This document shows, one piece after another, positions 42,287 through 50,386 of a stretch of 64,000 nucleotides of DNA. The stretch is from Inhella proteolytica. GTDB lineage: Bacteria; Pseudomonadota; Gammaproteobacteria; Burkholderiales; Burkholderiaceae_C. The notes beneath the pieces were generated by a model. It was given only the letters and a program-made list of their open reading frames with translations, made no database searches and was not told the origin of the DNA. A program made the position numbers and the translations under genes. The stretch covers positions 1 through 64,000 of the forward strand of contig NZ_JAEDAK010000007.1 of NCBI RefSeq assembly GCF_016093275.1, written 5' to 3'. Positions within the stretch are counted from its first letter, which is position 1, and the number at the start of each line of letters is the position of its first letter.

Positions 42287-44245
42287 TTGGAGCTGGGCTT
42301 GGGCGCTGATTCCACCTTCCCGCATCTGCTGTTGGCGCATGCCGCCGCGCGCCCGCATGCGCCGGCCCTGCGCGAGAAGCAGCTGGGCATCTGGCAGACC
42401 CTGAGCTGGGCCGAGCTGCGTGACCTGGTGGGCGCCCTGGCCCTGGGCCTGGAGGCCGCCGGCCTGCGGCCAGGCCAGCACCTGCTGGTGCTGGGCGAGA
42501 ACCGCCCGCGCCTGTACGCGGCCATGCTGGCGGCCCAGGTGCTGGGCGCCGTGCCGGTGCCGCTGTACCAGGATGCGGTGGCGGCCGAATACCGCTTCCC
42601 CGTCGAACTGGCCGAGGTGCGCCACGCGGTGGTGGAAGACCAGGAGCAGCTGGACAAGCTGCTGGAGTTGCGCTCCGAACTGGGGAACGGGCTCCTGGCA
42701 CAGATCTGGGTGGACGATCCGCGGGGCCTGCGCCATTACCGCGACGAGGGCTTCGAGCTGCTGGACGCCCTGCTGGCGCGCGGCCAGGCCCTGTTCCAGG
42801 CCAACCCCCTGTGCCTGAGCGGCCGGGTGAACGAGCGCCGGCCCGAGGAAACGGCCGCGCTGTTCTTCACCAGCGGCACCACCGGCGTGCCCAAGGGCGT
42901 GGTGCACACCCACGCCAGCCTGCTGGACCGTGCGCGCGCCGGTCAGGCCTTCGACCGCCTGACCGAGCGCGAGGAGGTGCTGGCCTATCTGCCGCCGGCC
43001 TGGATCGGCCAGAACATCTTTTCCTTCGCGCAGTGGCTGCAATGCGGCTACGTCGTCAACTGCCCGGAGTCGCCCGCCACGGTGGCGATCGACCTGAAGG
43101 AGATCGGCCCGAGCTACTACTTCGCCCCGCCGCGCGTGTTCGAGGCCCTGCTCACCAGCGTCAGCATCCGCATGGAAGACGCCAGCGCCCCCAAGCGCTG
43201 GCTGTACGCGCGCTGCATGGACTGGGCGCGTGCCATCGGCCCGCGCCGCATGGCGGGCGAGCGGCTGGGCCTGGGCGAGCGCCTGCGCTACGGCCTGGGC
43301 GAGCTGCTGGTCTACGGGCCGCTGCGCAATGCCCTGGGCCTGAGCCGCGTGCGCGTGGCCTACACGGCCGGCGAGGCCATCGGCCCCGACCTGTTCAGCT
43401 TCTTCCGCGCCATCGGCGTGAACCTCAAGCAGCTCTACGGTTCGACCGAAACGGCGGTGTTCGTCTGCCTGCAGCCCGACCACGAGGTCCAGCCCGACAC
43501 CGTGGGCGTGCCCATCGAGGGCGTGGAGATCCAGGTGGCCGAGGGCGGCGAGGTCTGGGTGCGTTCGCGCGGCCTGCTGCAGGGCTACTACCGCAACCCC
43601 GAGGCCACGGCAGAGGTGCTGACGGCCGAGGGCTGGTACCGCACGGGGGATGCCGGCTTCATCGGCGCCGACGGGCATCTGAAGATCATCGACCGCGCCA
43701 AGGACGTCGGGCGCTTGGCCAGCGGGGCGATGTTTGCGCCCAAGTACATCGAGAACAAGCTCAAGTTCTTCCCGCAGATCAAGGAGGCGGTGGCCTTTGG
43801 CGACGCCCGCGAGCAGGTCTGCGTGCTGCTGAACATCGACTTCGAGGCCGTGGGCAACTGGGCCGAGCGGCGTGGCCTGGCCTACGCCGGCTATGTGGAC
43901 CTGGCGGGCAAGCCCGAGGTGCTGGAGCTGATGCGCGGCTGCGTCGAGCAGGTCAACGCCGACCTGGCACGGGACGAGCGCCTGGCCGGCTGCCAGGTGG
44001 CGCGCTTCCTGGTGCTGCACAAGGAGCTGGACGCCGACGACGGCGAGCTGACGCGCACGCGCAAGGTGCGGCGCGGCTTCATCGGCGAGAAATACGCCGT
44101 GCTGGTGGATGCGCTGTATGGGGGCTTGAACGAGCAGTTCATCCGCACCCAGGTGCGCTTTGAGGATGGTCGGGAGGGGGAGGTTTCCGCCACCTTGAAG
44201 ATCGTGGACGCGAAGCGCTTCCCGGTGCTGGGGGCGGCGGCATGA
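42287..44245 (+). CDS. AMP-dependent acyl-CoA synthetase (long-chain fatty acid/aryl type)
   Basis: A 652-aa ANL-superfamily ligase that forms acyl-adenylate and then acyl-CoA. The P-loop FFTSGTTGVPKGVVHTH (about residues 192-208), LKQLYGSTETAVFV, WYRTGDAGFIGADGHLKIIDRAKD and RTRKVRRGF are canonical. No ATG or GTG exists in frame near the N-terminus, so a TTG at 42287 is proposed; a TTG four codons later is possible. It heads the operon with livG (4-base overlap), so transport and CoA activation of one substrate are probably coupled. The substrate could be a fatty or aromatic acid. Confidence 0.88.
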   Translation: MELGLGADSTFPHLLLAHAAARPHAPALREKQLGIWQTLSWAELRDLVGALALGLEAAGLRPGQHLLVLGENRPRLYAAMLAAQVLGAVPVPLYQDAVAAEYRFPVELAEVRHAVVEDQEQLDKLLELRSELGNGLLAQIWVDDPRGLRHYRDEGFELLDALLARGQALFQANPLCLSGRVNERRPEETAALFFTSGTTGVPKGVVHTHASLLDRARAGQAFDRLTEREEVLAYLPPAWIGQNIFSFAQWLQCGYVVNCPESPATVAIDLKEIGPSYYFAPPRVFEALLTSVSIRMEDASAPKRWLYARCMDWARAIGPRRMAGERLGLGERLRYGLGELLVYGPLRNALGLSRVRVAYTAGEAIGPDLFSFFRAIGVNLKQLYGSTETAVFVCLQPDHEVQPDTVGVPIEGVEIQVAEGGEVWVRSRGLLQGYYRNPEATAEVLTAEGWYRTGDAGFIGADGHLKIIDRAKDVGRLASGAMFAPKYIENKLKFFPQIKEAVAFGDAREQVCVLLNIDFEAVGNWAERRGLAYAGYVDLAGKPEVLELMRGCVEQVNADLARDERLAGCQVARFLVLHKELDADDGELTRTRKVRRGFIGEKYAVLVDALYGGLNEQFIRTQVRFEDGREGEVSATLKIVDAKRFPVLGAAA

Positions 44246-45018
44246 GTGCGCAACCGGTCATCCTCGATGTCAAGGACATCTCCCTCTCCTTCGGCGGCGT
44301 CAAGGCGCTCACGAACATCAGCTTCGACGTCCGCCAGGGCGAGGTGCGCGGCATCATTGGTCCGAACGGTGCGGGCAAGAGCTCGATGCTGAATTGCATC
44401 AACGGCGTGTACCGCCCGCAGCAGGGCGAGATCACGCTCGGCGGCCGGCACTTCCATGCGATGAACCCGCGCCAGGTGGCCGAGATGGGCATCGCTCGCA
44501 CCTTCCAGAACCTGGCCCTGTTCAAGGGCATGAGCGTGCTGGACAACATCATGACCGGCCGCAACCTGCGCATGAAGACCGGCCTGCTGGCCCAGGCCTT
44601 CCACTGGGGCCCCGCGCGGCGTGAAGAGATCGCGCAGCGCGAGAAGGTCGAGCAGATCATCGACTTCCTCGAAATCCAGGCCTGGCGCAAGACCCCCGTG
44701 GGCCGCCTGCCCTACGGCCTGCAAAAGCGCGTGGACCTGGGGCGCGCCCTGGCCATGGAGCCGCAGCTGCTGCTGCTGGACGAGCCGATGGCCGGCATGA
44801 ACCTGGAGGAGAAGCAGGACATGTGCCGCTTCATCCTGGACGTGAACGACGAGTTCGGCACCACCATCGTGCTGATCGAGCACGACATGGGGGTGGTGAT
44901 GGACCTCTGCGACCGCGTGGTGGTGCTGGACTACGGCAAGAAGATCGGCGACGGCACGCCGGCCGAGGTGCGCAGCAACCCCGATGTCATCGCGGCCTAT
45001 CTGGGGACGGCGCACTGA
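44242..45018 (+). CDS. livG: Branched-chain-type ABC transporter ATP-binding protein (LivG-like)
   Basis: A 258-aa ATPase of the high-affinity branched-chain amino acid family. The Walker A is GPNGAGKSSM, the signature region PYGLQKRVDLGRALAMEP has YGLQ in place of LSGGQ, the Walker B is LLLLDEPMAGMN, and the switch His lies in VLIEHDMGVVMDLCDRVVVLDYG. The LivG-specific extra segment (FQNLALFKGMSVLDNIMTGRN...) is present. The ATG overlaps the ligase stop by 4 bases. Altered signature motifs are common in LivG relatives tied to CoA-ligase operons. Confidence 0.92.
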   Translation: MSAQPVILDVKDISLSFGGVKALTNISFDVRQGEVRGIIGPNGAGKSSMLNCINGVYRPQQGEITLGGRHFHAMNPRQVAEMGIARTFQNLALFKGMSVLDNIMTGRNLRMKTGLLAQAFHWGPARREEIAQREKVEQIIDFLEIQAWRKTPVGRLPYGLQKRVDLGRALAMEPQLLLLDEPMAGMNLEEKQDMCRFILDVNDEFGTTIVLIEHDMGVVMDLCDRVVVLDYGKKIGDGTPAEVRSNPDVIAAYLGTAH

Positions 45019-45097
45019 TGTGTAGCCCCCACGTCACTGCGTTCCTGCCCCCCGAGGGGGCCCAGGCCTCCCTTGGGGCGGCCCTGCGGGAGTCCTG
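45019..45097 (+). repeat. Intergenic repeat element, copy C (livG-livH gap)
   Basis: The 79-base gap begins tgtagcccccacgtcactgcg and contains the hairpin gccccccgagggggc (about 45047-45061), then ttggggcggccctgcgggagtcctg. The tagccccc-start, central C/G hairpin and position after a plus-strand stop resemble copies A and B. Such tagcccccacg...ccccgagggggc elements are scattered in Comamonadaceae-type genomes. Confidence 0.6.
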
Positions 45098-46027
45098 ATG
45101 GCCTTCTTCCTCGAAGCCCTCTTTGGCGGCCTGATGGCCGGCATGCTCTACGCGCTGATCGCGCTGGGCTTTGTGCTGATCTTCAAGGCCAGCGGCGTCT
45201 TCAATTTCGCGCAGGGCGCGATGGTGCTGTTTGCCGCGTTGGCCATGGCCCGGCTGTCCGAGTGGATCCCGGGCTGGACCGGGCTCACTGGCAAGCTGGC
45301 CGTCAACCTGCTCGCCTTTGCCGGCGCCTTCGCGCTGATGGTGGTGGTGGCCTGGGCGGTGGAGCGCTTGGTGCTGGCCAAGCTGGTCAATCAGGAGCCG
45401 ATTGCGCTCTTGATGGCGACCCTGGGCATCGCCTACTTCCTCGACGGCTTTGGCCAGACCCTGTTCGGCTCGGACATCTACAAGATCGACGTGGGCATGC
45501 CCAAGGATCCGATCTTCCTGCTCGAGGGCCTGTTCGAGGGTGGGGTGCTGATCAGTCAGGAGGATCTGATCGCCGCCGGTATCGCGGCGGCGCTGGTGCT
45601 GCTGCTGGCCCTGTTCTTCCAGATCACCGCCACCGGCCGCGCGCTGCGCGCGGTGGCCGATGACCACCAGGCCGCGCAATCCATCGGCATTCCGCTGGAA
45701 CGCATCTGGGTCATCGTCTGGAGCGTGGCCGGCTTCGTGGCCCTGGTGGCCGGCATCGTCTGGGGCAGCAAGCTGGGCGTGCAGTTCTCGCTCTCGCTGG
45801 TGGCACTCAAGGCGCTGCCGGTGGTGATCCTGGGCGGGCTGACCTCGGTGCCCGGGGCCATCGTCGGCGGGCTCTTGATCGGGGTGGGCGAGAAGCTGTC
45901 CGAGATCTATATCGGGCCGCACCTGGGGGGCGGCATCGAGATCTGGTTTGCCTACGTGCTGGCCTTGCTGTTCCTGCTGGTGCGGCCGCAAGGTCTGTTT
46001 GGCGAGAAGATCATCGATCGGGTCTGA
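45098..46027 (+). CDS. livH: Branched-chain-type ABC transporter permease (LivH-like)
   Basis: A 309-aa inner-membrane permease with about eight helices. The start FLEALFGGLMAGMLYALIALGFVLIFKASGVFNFAQGAM is diagnostic of LivH, as are GRALRAVADDHQAAQSIGIPLERIW, the cytoplasmic coupling loop, and the Gly-rich ALPVVILGGLTSVPGAIVGGLLIG. It lies in the transport operon, 2 bases before livM. Confidence 0.93.
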   Translation: MAFFLEALFGGLMAGMLYALIALGFVLIFKASGVFNFAQGAMVLFAALAMARLSEWIPGWTGLTGKLAVNLLAFAGAFALMVVVAWAVERLVLAKLVNQEPIALLMATLGIAYFLDGFGQTLFGSDIYKIDVGMPKDPIFLLEGLFEGGVLISQEDLIAAGIAAALVLLLALFFQITATGRALRAVADDHQAAQSIGIPLERIWVIVWSVAGFVALVAGIVWGSKLGVQFSLSLVALKALPVVILGGLTSVPGAIVGGLLIGVGEKLSEIYIGPHLGGGIEIWFAYVLALLFLLVRPQGLFGEKIIDRV

Positions 46028-46029
46028 CC

Positions 46030-47106
46030 ATGTTCTACCGAGAGAACGGCCAGTTCAAAACCTCCTACGCGGCGGATCAGCAGATCCTGCCGATCCGCCA
46101 GGACCGCTGGTTCCTGGCCCTGCTGCTGGGCTTCGCGCTCATCGGCGTGCCCCTGCTGGCCGATGAGTACCTGCTGCGCGCCATCCTGATCCCTTTCCTG
46201 ATCCTCAGCCTGGCCGCCCTGGGCCTGAACGTGCTGGTCGGCTACTGCGGGCAGATCAGCCTGGGCTCGGGCGCCTTCATGGCCGTGGGGGCCTACGCGG
46301 CCTACAACTTCTTCGCGCGCGTGCCCGAGTTGCCGCTGCTGGCCTCACTGCTGCTGGGTGGCCTGTGCGCTACCGCCGTGGGCCTGCTGTTCGGCCTGCC
46401 CAGCCTGCGCATCAAGGGCCTGTACCTGGCCGTGGCCACCCTGGCGGCGCAGTTCTTTGCTGACTGGGCTTTCTTGCGCATCAAGTGGTTCACGCTGGAT
46501 TCGGCCTCGGGCTCGGTGAGTGTGGGGGCGCTCACGGTGTTCGGGCTGCCGCTGGCCACGCCGCAGCAGCGCTACCTCTTTTGCCTGGTGCTGGTGACGC
46601 TGTTCGCGCTGGCGCTGAAGAACCTGGTGCGCGGGCACATCGGCCGCAGCTGGATGGCGATGCGTGACATGGACGTGGCCGCCGCCGTCATCGGCATCCG
46701 CCCCATGCACGCCAAGCTCTCGGCTTTCGCGGTCAGCAGCTTCGTCATCGGTGTGGCCGGCGCGCTCTGGGGCTTCGTGCACCTGGGCGCCTGGGAGCCG
46801 GCGGCCTTCAGCATCGACCGTAGCTTCCAACTGCTCTTCATGGTCATCATCGGCGGCCTGGGCTCCATCCTGGGTGGATTCCTGGGGGCGGCCTTCATCG
46901 TGGTGCTGCCGATTGCGCTGAACCAGCTGCTGCCTTGGGTGGGGCAGCTGGCCGGGCGCAGCGTGGATACCGCGCTGATCAGCCATGTGGAGAGCATGGT
47001 GTTCGGCGCGCTGATCGTGTTCTTCCTGATCAAGGAGCCCCATGGCCTGGCGCGGCTGTGGGCGACCGCAAAAGAAAAATTGCGCCTCTGGCCCTTCCCG
47101 CACTAG
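46030..47106 (+). CDS. livM: Branched-chain-type ABC transporter permease (LivM-like)
   Basis: A 358-aa permease with around ten helices, partner of the LivH-like subunit. NVLVGYCGQISLGSGAFMAVGAYAAYNFF is the family hallmark near residue 65. The coupling loop is IGRSWMAMRDMDVAAAVIGIRPMHAKLSAFAVSS and the last helices contain IIGGLGSILGGFLGAAFIVVLP. The N-terminal 35 residues (FYRENGQFKTSYAADQ) are a hydrophilic extension often seen in transporters of this operon type. Confidence 0.93.
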   Translation: MFYRENGQFKTSYAADQQILPIRQDRWFLALLLGFALIGVPLLADEYLLRAILIPFLILSLAALGLNVLVGYCGQISLGSGAFMAVGAYAAYNFFARVPELPLLASLLLGGLCATAVGLLFGLPSLRIKGLYLAVATLAAQFFADWAFLRIKWFTLDSASGSVSVGALTVFGLPLATPQQRYLFCLVLVTLFALALKNLVRGHIGRSWMAMRDMDVAAAVIGIRPMHAKLSAFAVSSFVIGVAGALWGFVHLGAWEPAAFSIDRSFQLLFMVIIGGLGSILGGFLGAAFIVVLPIALNQLLPWVGQLAGRSVDTALISHVESMVFGALIVFFLIKEPHGLARLWATAKEKLRLWPFPH

Positions 47107-47116
47107 GAGACCCGTG

Positions 47117-48427
47117 ATGAAGATGCTTGCCCTTGTTGCCGCGCTGTCGGCCGCCCTGCTCGCTCCGCCTGCCTTGGCCCAGGCCAAGGAGCAGTTCTTC
47201 CCGGTGCTGGTCTACCGCACCGGCGCCTATGGGCCCAACGGCGGCCCCTGGGCCAACGGCTACCTGGACTACCTGAAGCTCACCAACGCCAACGGCGGCA
47301 TCAACGGGGTCAAGATCACCTACGAGGAATGCGAGTTCGGCTACGCCACCGACCGCGGTGTGGAGTGCTACGAGCGCCTCAAGGGCAAGGGCGCCACGGT
47401 GTTCCAGCCGCTCAGCACGGGCGTCACCTTCGCGCTGACGGAAAAGGCCCCGGTGGACAAGATCCCGCTCATCACCGCCGGCTATGGGCGCAGCGAAAGC
47501 CAGGACGGCGGCGTGTTCACCTGGAACTTCCCGCTCATCGGCAGCTATTGGATGGCGGCTGATGTGCTGGTGCAGCACATTGCCAAGCAGGCCGGCGGCT
47601 TCGACAAGCTCAAGGGCAAGAAGTTCGTGCTGGTTTATCACGACAGTCCCTACGGCAAGGAGCCCATCCCCATGCTGACCGAGCGCAGCAAGATGCATGG
47701 CTTCGACCTGAACCTGATCCCGGTGGCGCACCCCGGCGTGGAGCAGAAGAGTGCTTGGCTGCAGATCCGCCAGCAGCGGCCGGATTACGTGCTGCTCTGG
47801 GGCTGGGGCGTGATGAACACCGCGGCGCTGAAGGAAGCGCAGGCCACCGGCTTTCCGCGCGACAAGATGTACGGCGTGTGGTGGGCCGGCGCCGAGCCGG
47901 ACGTGAAGGACGTGGGCGAGGGCGCCAAGGGCTACCACGCGCTGACCATGCAGCACGGCGTGCACCCGGACGCCAAGGTGGTCAAGGACATCCTGGCCAA
48001 GGTGCATGACAAGGGCCAGGGCACCGGCCCCAAGGACGAGGTGGGCCAGGTGCTCTACATGCGCGGCCTGATCTCTGCCATGCTGGCCGTGGAAGGCGTG
48101 AAGCGCGCGCAGGAGCGCTTTGGCAAGGGCAAGGTGATGACGGGCGAGCTGACGCGCTGGGGCCTGGAGAACCTGGCCCTGGACCAGAAGAAGCTCGACG
48201 CGCTGGGCTTTGCCGGCGTGATGCGGCCGGTCTCCACCAGCTGCCAGGACCACATGGGCTCGGCCTGGGCGCGGGTGCATACCTGGGATGGCAAGAAGTG
48301 GGTGTTCTCGTCGGACTGGCTGCAGGCGGATGAGGCGATCTTGAAGCCGATGGTGAAGCAGGCTGCCGACAAGTACGCGGCGGAGAAGAAGCTCACTCGT
48401 CGGACGCCGGCTGAGTGTCAGAGTTGA
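47117..48427 (+). CDS. Branched-chain-type ABC transporter substrate-binding protein
   Basis: A 436-aa periplasmic binding protein with a signal peptide (LALVAALSAALLAPPALA). The mature protein opens FFPVLVYRTGAYGPNGGPWANGYLDYLKLTNANGGINGVKI, the Peripla_BP_6 pattern, and includes ATVFQPLSTGVTFAL and LITAGYGRSESQDGG. The absence of the usual SxxG amino-acid contacts suggests a carboxylate other than leucine. ATG 47117 was chosen; GTG 47114 is also possible. It precedes the 648-base gap that contains the inverted-repeat element. Confidence 0.92.
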   Translation: MKMLALVAALSAALLAPPALAQAKEQFFPVLVYRTGAYGPNGGPWANGYLDYLKLTNANGGINGVKITYEECEFGYATDRGVECYERLKGKGATVFQPLSTGVTFALTEKAPVDKIPLITAGYGRSESQDGGVFTWNFPLIGSYWMAADVLVQHIAKQAGGFDKLKGKKFVLVYHDSPYGKEPIPMLTERSKMHGFDLNLIPVAHPGVEQKSAWLQIRQQRPDYVLLWGWGVMNTAALKEAQATGFPRDKMYGVWWAGAEPDVKDVGEGAKGYHALTMQHGVHPDAKVVKDILAKVHDKGQGTGPKDEVGQVLYMRGLISAMLAVEGVKRAQERFGKGKVMTGELTRWGLENLALDQKKLDALGFAGVMRPVSTSCQDHMGSAWARVHTWDGKKWVFSSDWLQADEAILKPMVKQAADKYAAEKKLTRRTPAECQS

Positions 48428-48464
48428 TTTAGTGGGTGTTGCTGTGTTTGCGTTGCAGCCCGCA

Positions 48465-49046
48465 GGGGGCTTCACCCCCGCGACAGCTCGCTTGCAAGCG
48501 GGCTGTCCTTCGGCAGGGGTCGCAAGGCCCGCAGGGGCCTTGCTCGCTCCTGCCTCAGCCCCGTCCCGCATTTCTTTGCTGCGCCAAAGAAACGCGGGGC
48601 ATCGAGCGGCGCCAACCCACACAGTCGCCCTAGGGGCGAACTGTGATGGCGGTGCTTGGGCTCACACTGACACGAGCCCTCCTCTGACTCCGACGGTCAG
48701 GACGACGAAGGCGCCCGGAGTACCGGTCGTCCCTGGCACCCAGGACCATGGTCTCCGAGCGACGAAGATCAGACCCCCAACCAGCACCAGCCCAAGCCAA
48801 ATCACTCGTTGGGGACCTGTTCATCGCAGAGAGCCCGCGATGGTTTGCGGTGGTCTAGTCGGCCGGTACTCCGGCCGGCTTAGCGGGCAGGTTTTCGCAG
48901 TCCCAGGAGGGCTGTGGGAGCCATGTGAGCCAGCCGTGCAATCGCGGCCGGCCCGAGGCCGGCTGCGTGCATTGGCGCCTTTCTTTGCCCCGCGTTTCTT
49001 TGGCGCAGCAAAGAAATGCGGGTCGGGGTTCGGGGGTGAAGCCCCC
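48465..49046. repeat. Non-coding element bounded by nested inverted repeats
   Basis: This fills most of the only gap over 300 bases (48428-49075). The outermost arms are a 16-bp perfect pair, gggggcttcacccccg (48465-48480) and its complement (49031-49046). Inside them lies a 41-bp pair with one mismatch (48559-48599 and 48988-49028) containing tttctttgctgcgccaaagaaa, itself a dyad. An 8-bp pair (ggcgccaa/ttggcgcc) continues inward. Short hairpins occur at about 48619-48644, 48861-48879 and 48946-48964. No open frame in it looks coding. It separates the binding-protein gene from livF. Confidence 0.75.
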
Positions 49047-49075
49047 GAGGGCTCCCACCAAGGAGCGCAAACACC

Positions 49076-49882
49076 ATGACAACGACGCTCCTCGACGTCA
49101 ACGGCATCGAAGTCATCTACAACCACGTCATCCTGGTTCTCAAAGGCGTGTCCTTGCAGGTGCCGGAAGGCCGCATCGTGGCCTTGCTCGGGGGCAACGG
49201 CGCCGGCAAGACGACGACCCTGCGCGCCGTTTCCAACCTGCTGCAGGGCGAGCGCGGTGCGGTGACCAAGGGCCGCATCGAGCTGCGCGGCGAGCGCATC
49301 GACAACCTCAGCCCCGCGGCCCTGGTGCAGCGCGGCGTCGTGCAGGTGATGGAAGGCCGGCACTGCTTCGCCCACCTGACGATCGAAGAGAACCTGCTGA
49401 CGGGGGCGTTCTCGCGCAAGGACGGCAAGGCCGCGCTGCGCGAGTCGTTGGAGAAGGTCTATCACTACTTCCCGCGCCTGAAAACCCGCCGCAGCAGCCA
49501 GGCCGCCTACACCTCGGGCGGCGAGCAGCAGATGTGCGCCATCGGCCGCGCGCTGATGGCCCAGCCGCGCCTGGTGCTGCTCGATGAACCCAGCATGGGC
49601 CTGGCGCCGCAGATCGTCGAGGAGGTGTTCGGCATCGTGAAGACGCTGAACCAGCAGGAGGGCGTGAGCTTTTTGGTGGCCGAGCAGAACACCACCGTGG
49701 CCCTGCGCGTGGCCGACCACGGCTACATCCTGGAAAGTGGCCGCGTGGTGCTGGACGGCAGCGCCGCCGAGCTGGCCGAGAACCAGGACGTCAAAGAGTT
49801 CTACCTGGGCATGGGCAGCGGCGAGCGGCGCAGCTTCCGCGACAGCAAGTCCTACAAACGAAGAAAGCGTTGGCTGGCATGA
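49076..49882 (+). CDS. livF: Branched-chain-type ABC transporter ATP-binding protein (LivF-like)
   Basis: A 268-aa second ATPase of the transporter. Walker A is GGNGAGKTTT, the signature segment is YTSGGEQQMCAIGRALMAQP, Walker B is LVLLDEPSMGLAPQ and the LivF-type VAEQNTTVALRVADHGYILESGRVV follows. It starts just after the inverted-repeat element, so its expression may depend on a promoter inside or read-through across that element. The last 15 residues (YKRRKRWLA) are basic. Confidence 0.92.
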   Translation: MTTTLLDVNGIEVIYNHVILVLKGVSLQVPEGRIVALLGGNGAGKTTTLRAVSNLLQGERGAVTKGRIELRGERIDNLSPAALVQRGVVQVMEGRHCFAHLTIEENLLTGAFSRKDGKAALRESLEKVYHYFPRLKTRRSSQAAYTSGGEQQMCAIGRALMAQPRLVLLDEPSMGLAPQIVEEVFGIVKTLNQQEGVSFLVAEQNTTVALRVADHGYILESGRVVLDGSAAELAENQDVKEFYLGMGSGERRSFRDSKSYKRRKRWLA

Positions 49883-49885
49883 GGG

Positions 49886-50062
49886 CCCACCCCCGAAGCG
49901 CTTCGCGCCCTACGGGCCAGCCAAGCCCAGAGGTCTTGGCCTTCGGCAGGCACAGCCAGCCCTCAGGGCTGGCAGCGTCCGGCCTCAGCCCCCTCAAGGG
50001 GGCGTCGCCAGTGGCCCGGCAAAGCCGGTTCCACGGCGCCCGCTTGATGAGTTGTGCCCAGC
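49886..50062 (+). repeat. Intergenic repeat element, copy B (livF downstream gap)
   Basis: The gap starts ggcccacccccgaagcgcttcgcg, has a cagccctcagggctg hairpin (about 49956-49970) and a ccccctcaaggggg hairpin (49990-50003), and ends with gtggcccggcaaagccggttccacggcgcccgcttgatgag...gtgcccag (50011-50060). The last block matches copy A at 17792-17841 with few changes. Copy B carries about 75 extra bases between the opening gaagcgc and the second hairpin. Confidence 0.7.
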
Positions 50063-50086
50063 GTCTGCAACCCAATGGAGGACCTT

Positions 50087-50386
50087 GTGAGCGATGAACC
50101 CTGGGGCTTTGCCCCACCGCCCTTCAAGGCGGCCGAAGCCTTGGTGCAACTGCAGCGCGCGCTGCGCGACCAGGGCCTGAAGGAGCGTGAGCGGGGCTTC
50201 GAGCAGGCTGGCAAGCGCGTGCTGGAGTACGAGCTGGGCGAGGGGCAGATCGCCATCCGCCTGGCGCAGCGTCTGCAAACGAATACGCCGAACTGGGACC
50301 GCTTCGCGCTCAAGAGCGCGGCGGACCAGCGCAAGCTGCTGGACGAAGTGAAGAAGCGCCTGGCGCGCTGGCGCGATGAAGACTGA
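50087..50386 (+). CDS. Small hypothetical protein in transporter/ligase operon
   Basis: A 99-aa charged, soluble protein not recognised. The GTG at 50087 was chosen because ggagg lies 6 bases upstream (50077-50081). The sequence is helical and rich in Arg, Glu and Gln (LVQLQRALRDQGLKERERGFEQAGKRVLEYELGEGQIAIRLAQRL). It overlaps the following ligase-like gene by 11 bases, which suggests coupled translation and a common role with it. Confidence 0.7.
   Translation: MSDEPWGFAPPPFKAAEALVQLQRALRDQGLKERERGFEQAGKRVLEYELGEGQIAIRLAQRLQTNTPNWDRFALKSAADQRKLLDEVKKRLARWRDED

Noticed and set aside
42218-44020. 600-codon minus-strand frame opposite the acyl-CoA synthetase
   Set aside because: The plus strand has canonical ANL motifs; the minus frame would run into the Crp/Fnr intergenic region and shows no family features.
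47030-48622. 530-codon minus-strand frame opposite the binding protein and into the repeat element
   Set aside because: Antisense shadow; part of it crosses the inverted-repeat element, where no coding signal is seen.
48428-49075. Possible small genes inside the inverted-repeat element
   Set aside because: Several short frames exist on both strands, but they share the repeat arms, change frame across them, and show no start with a ribosome site or protein motif.
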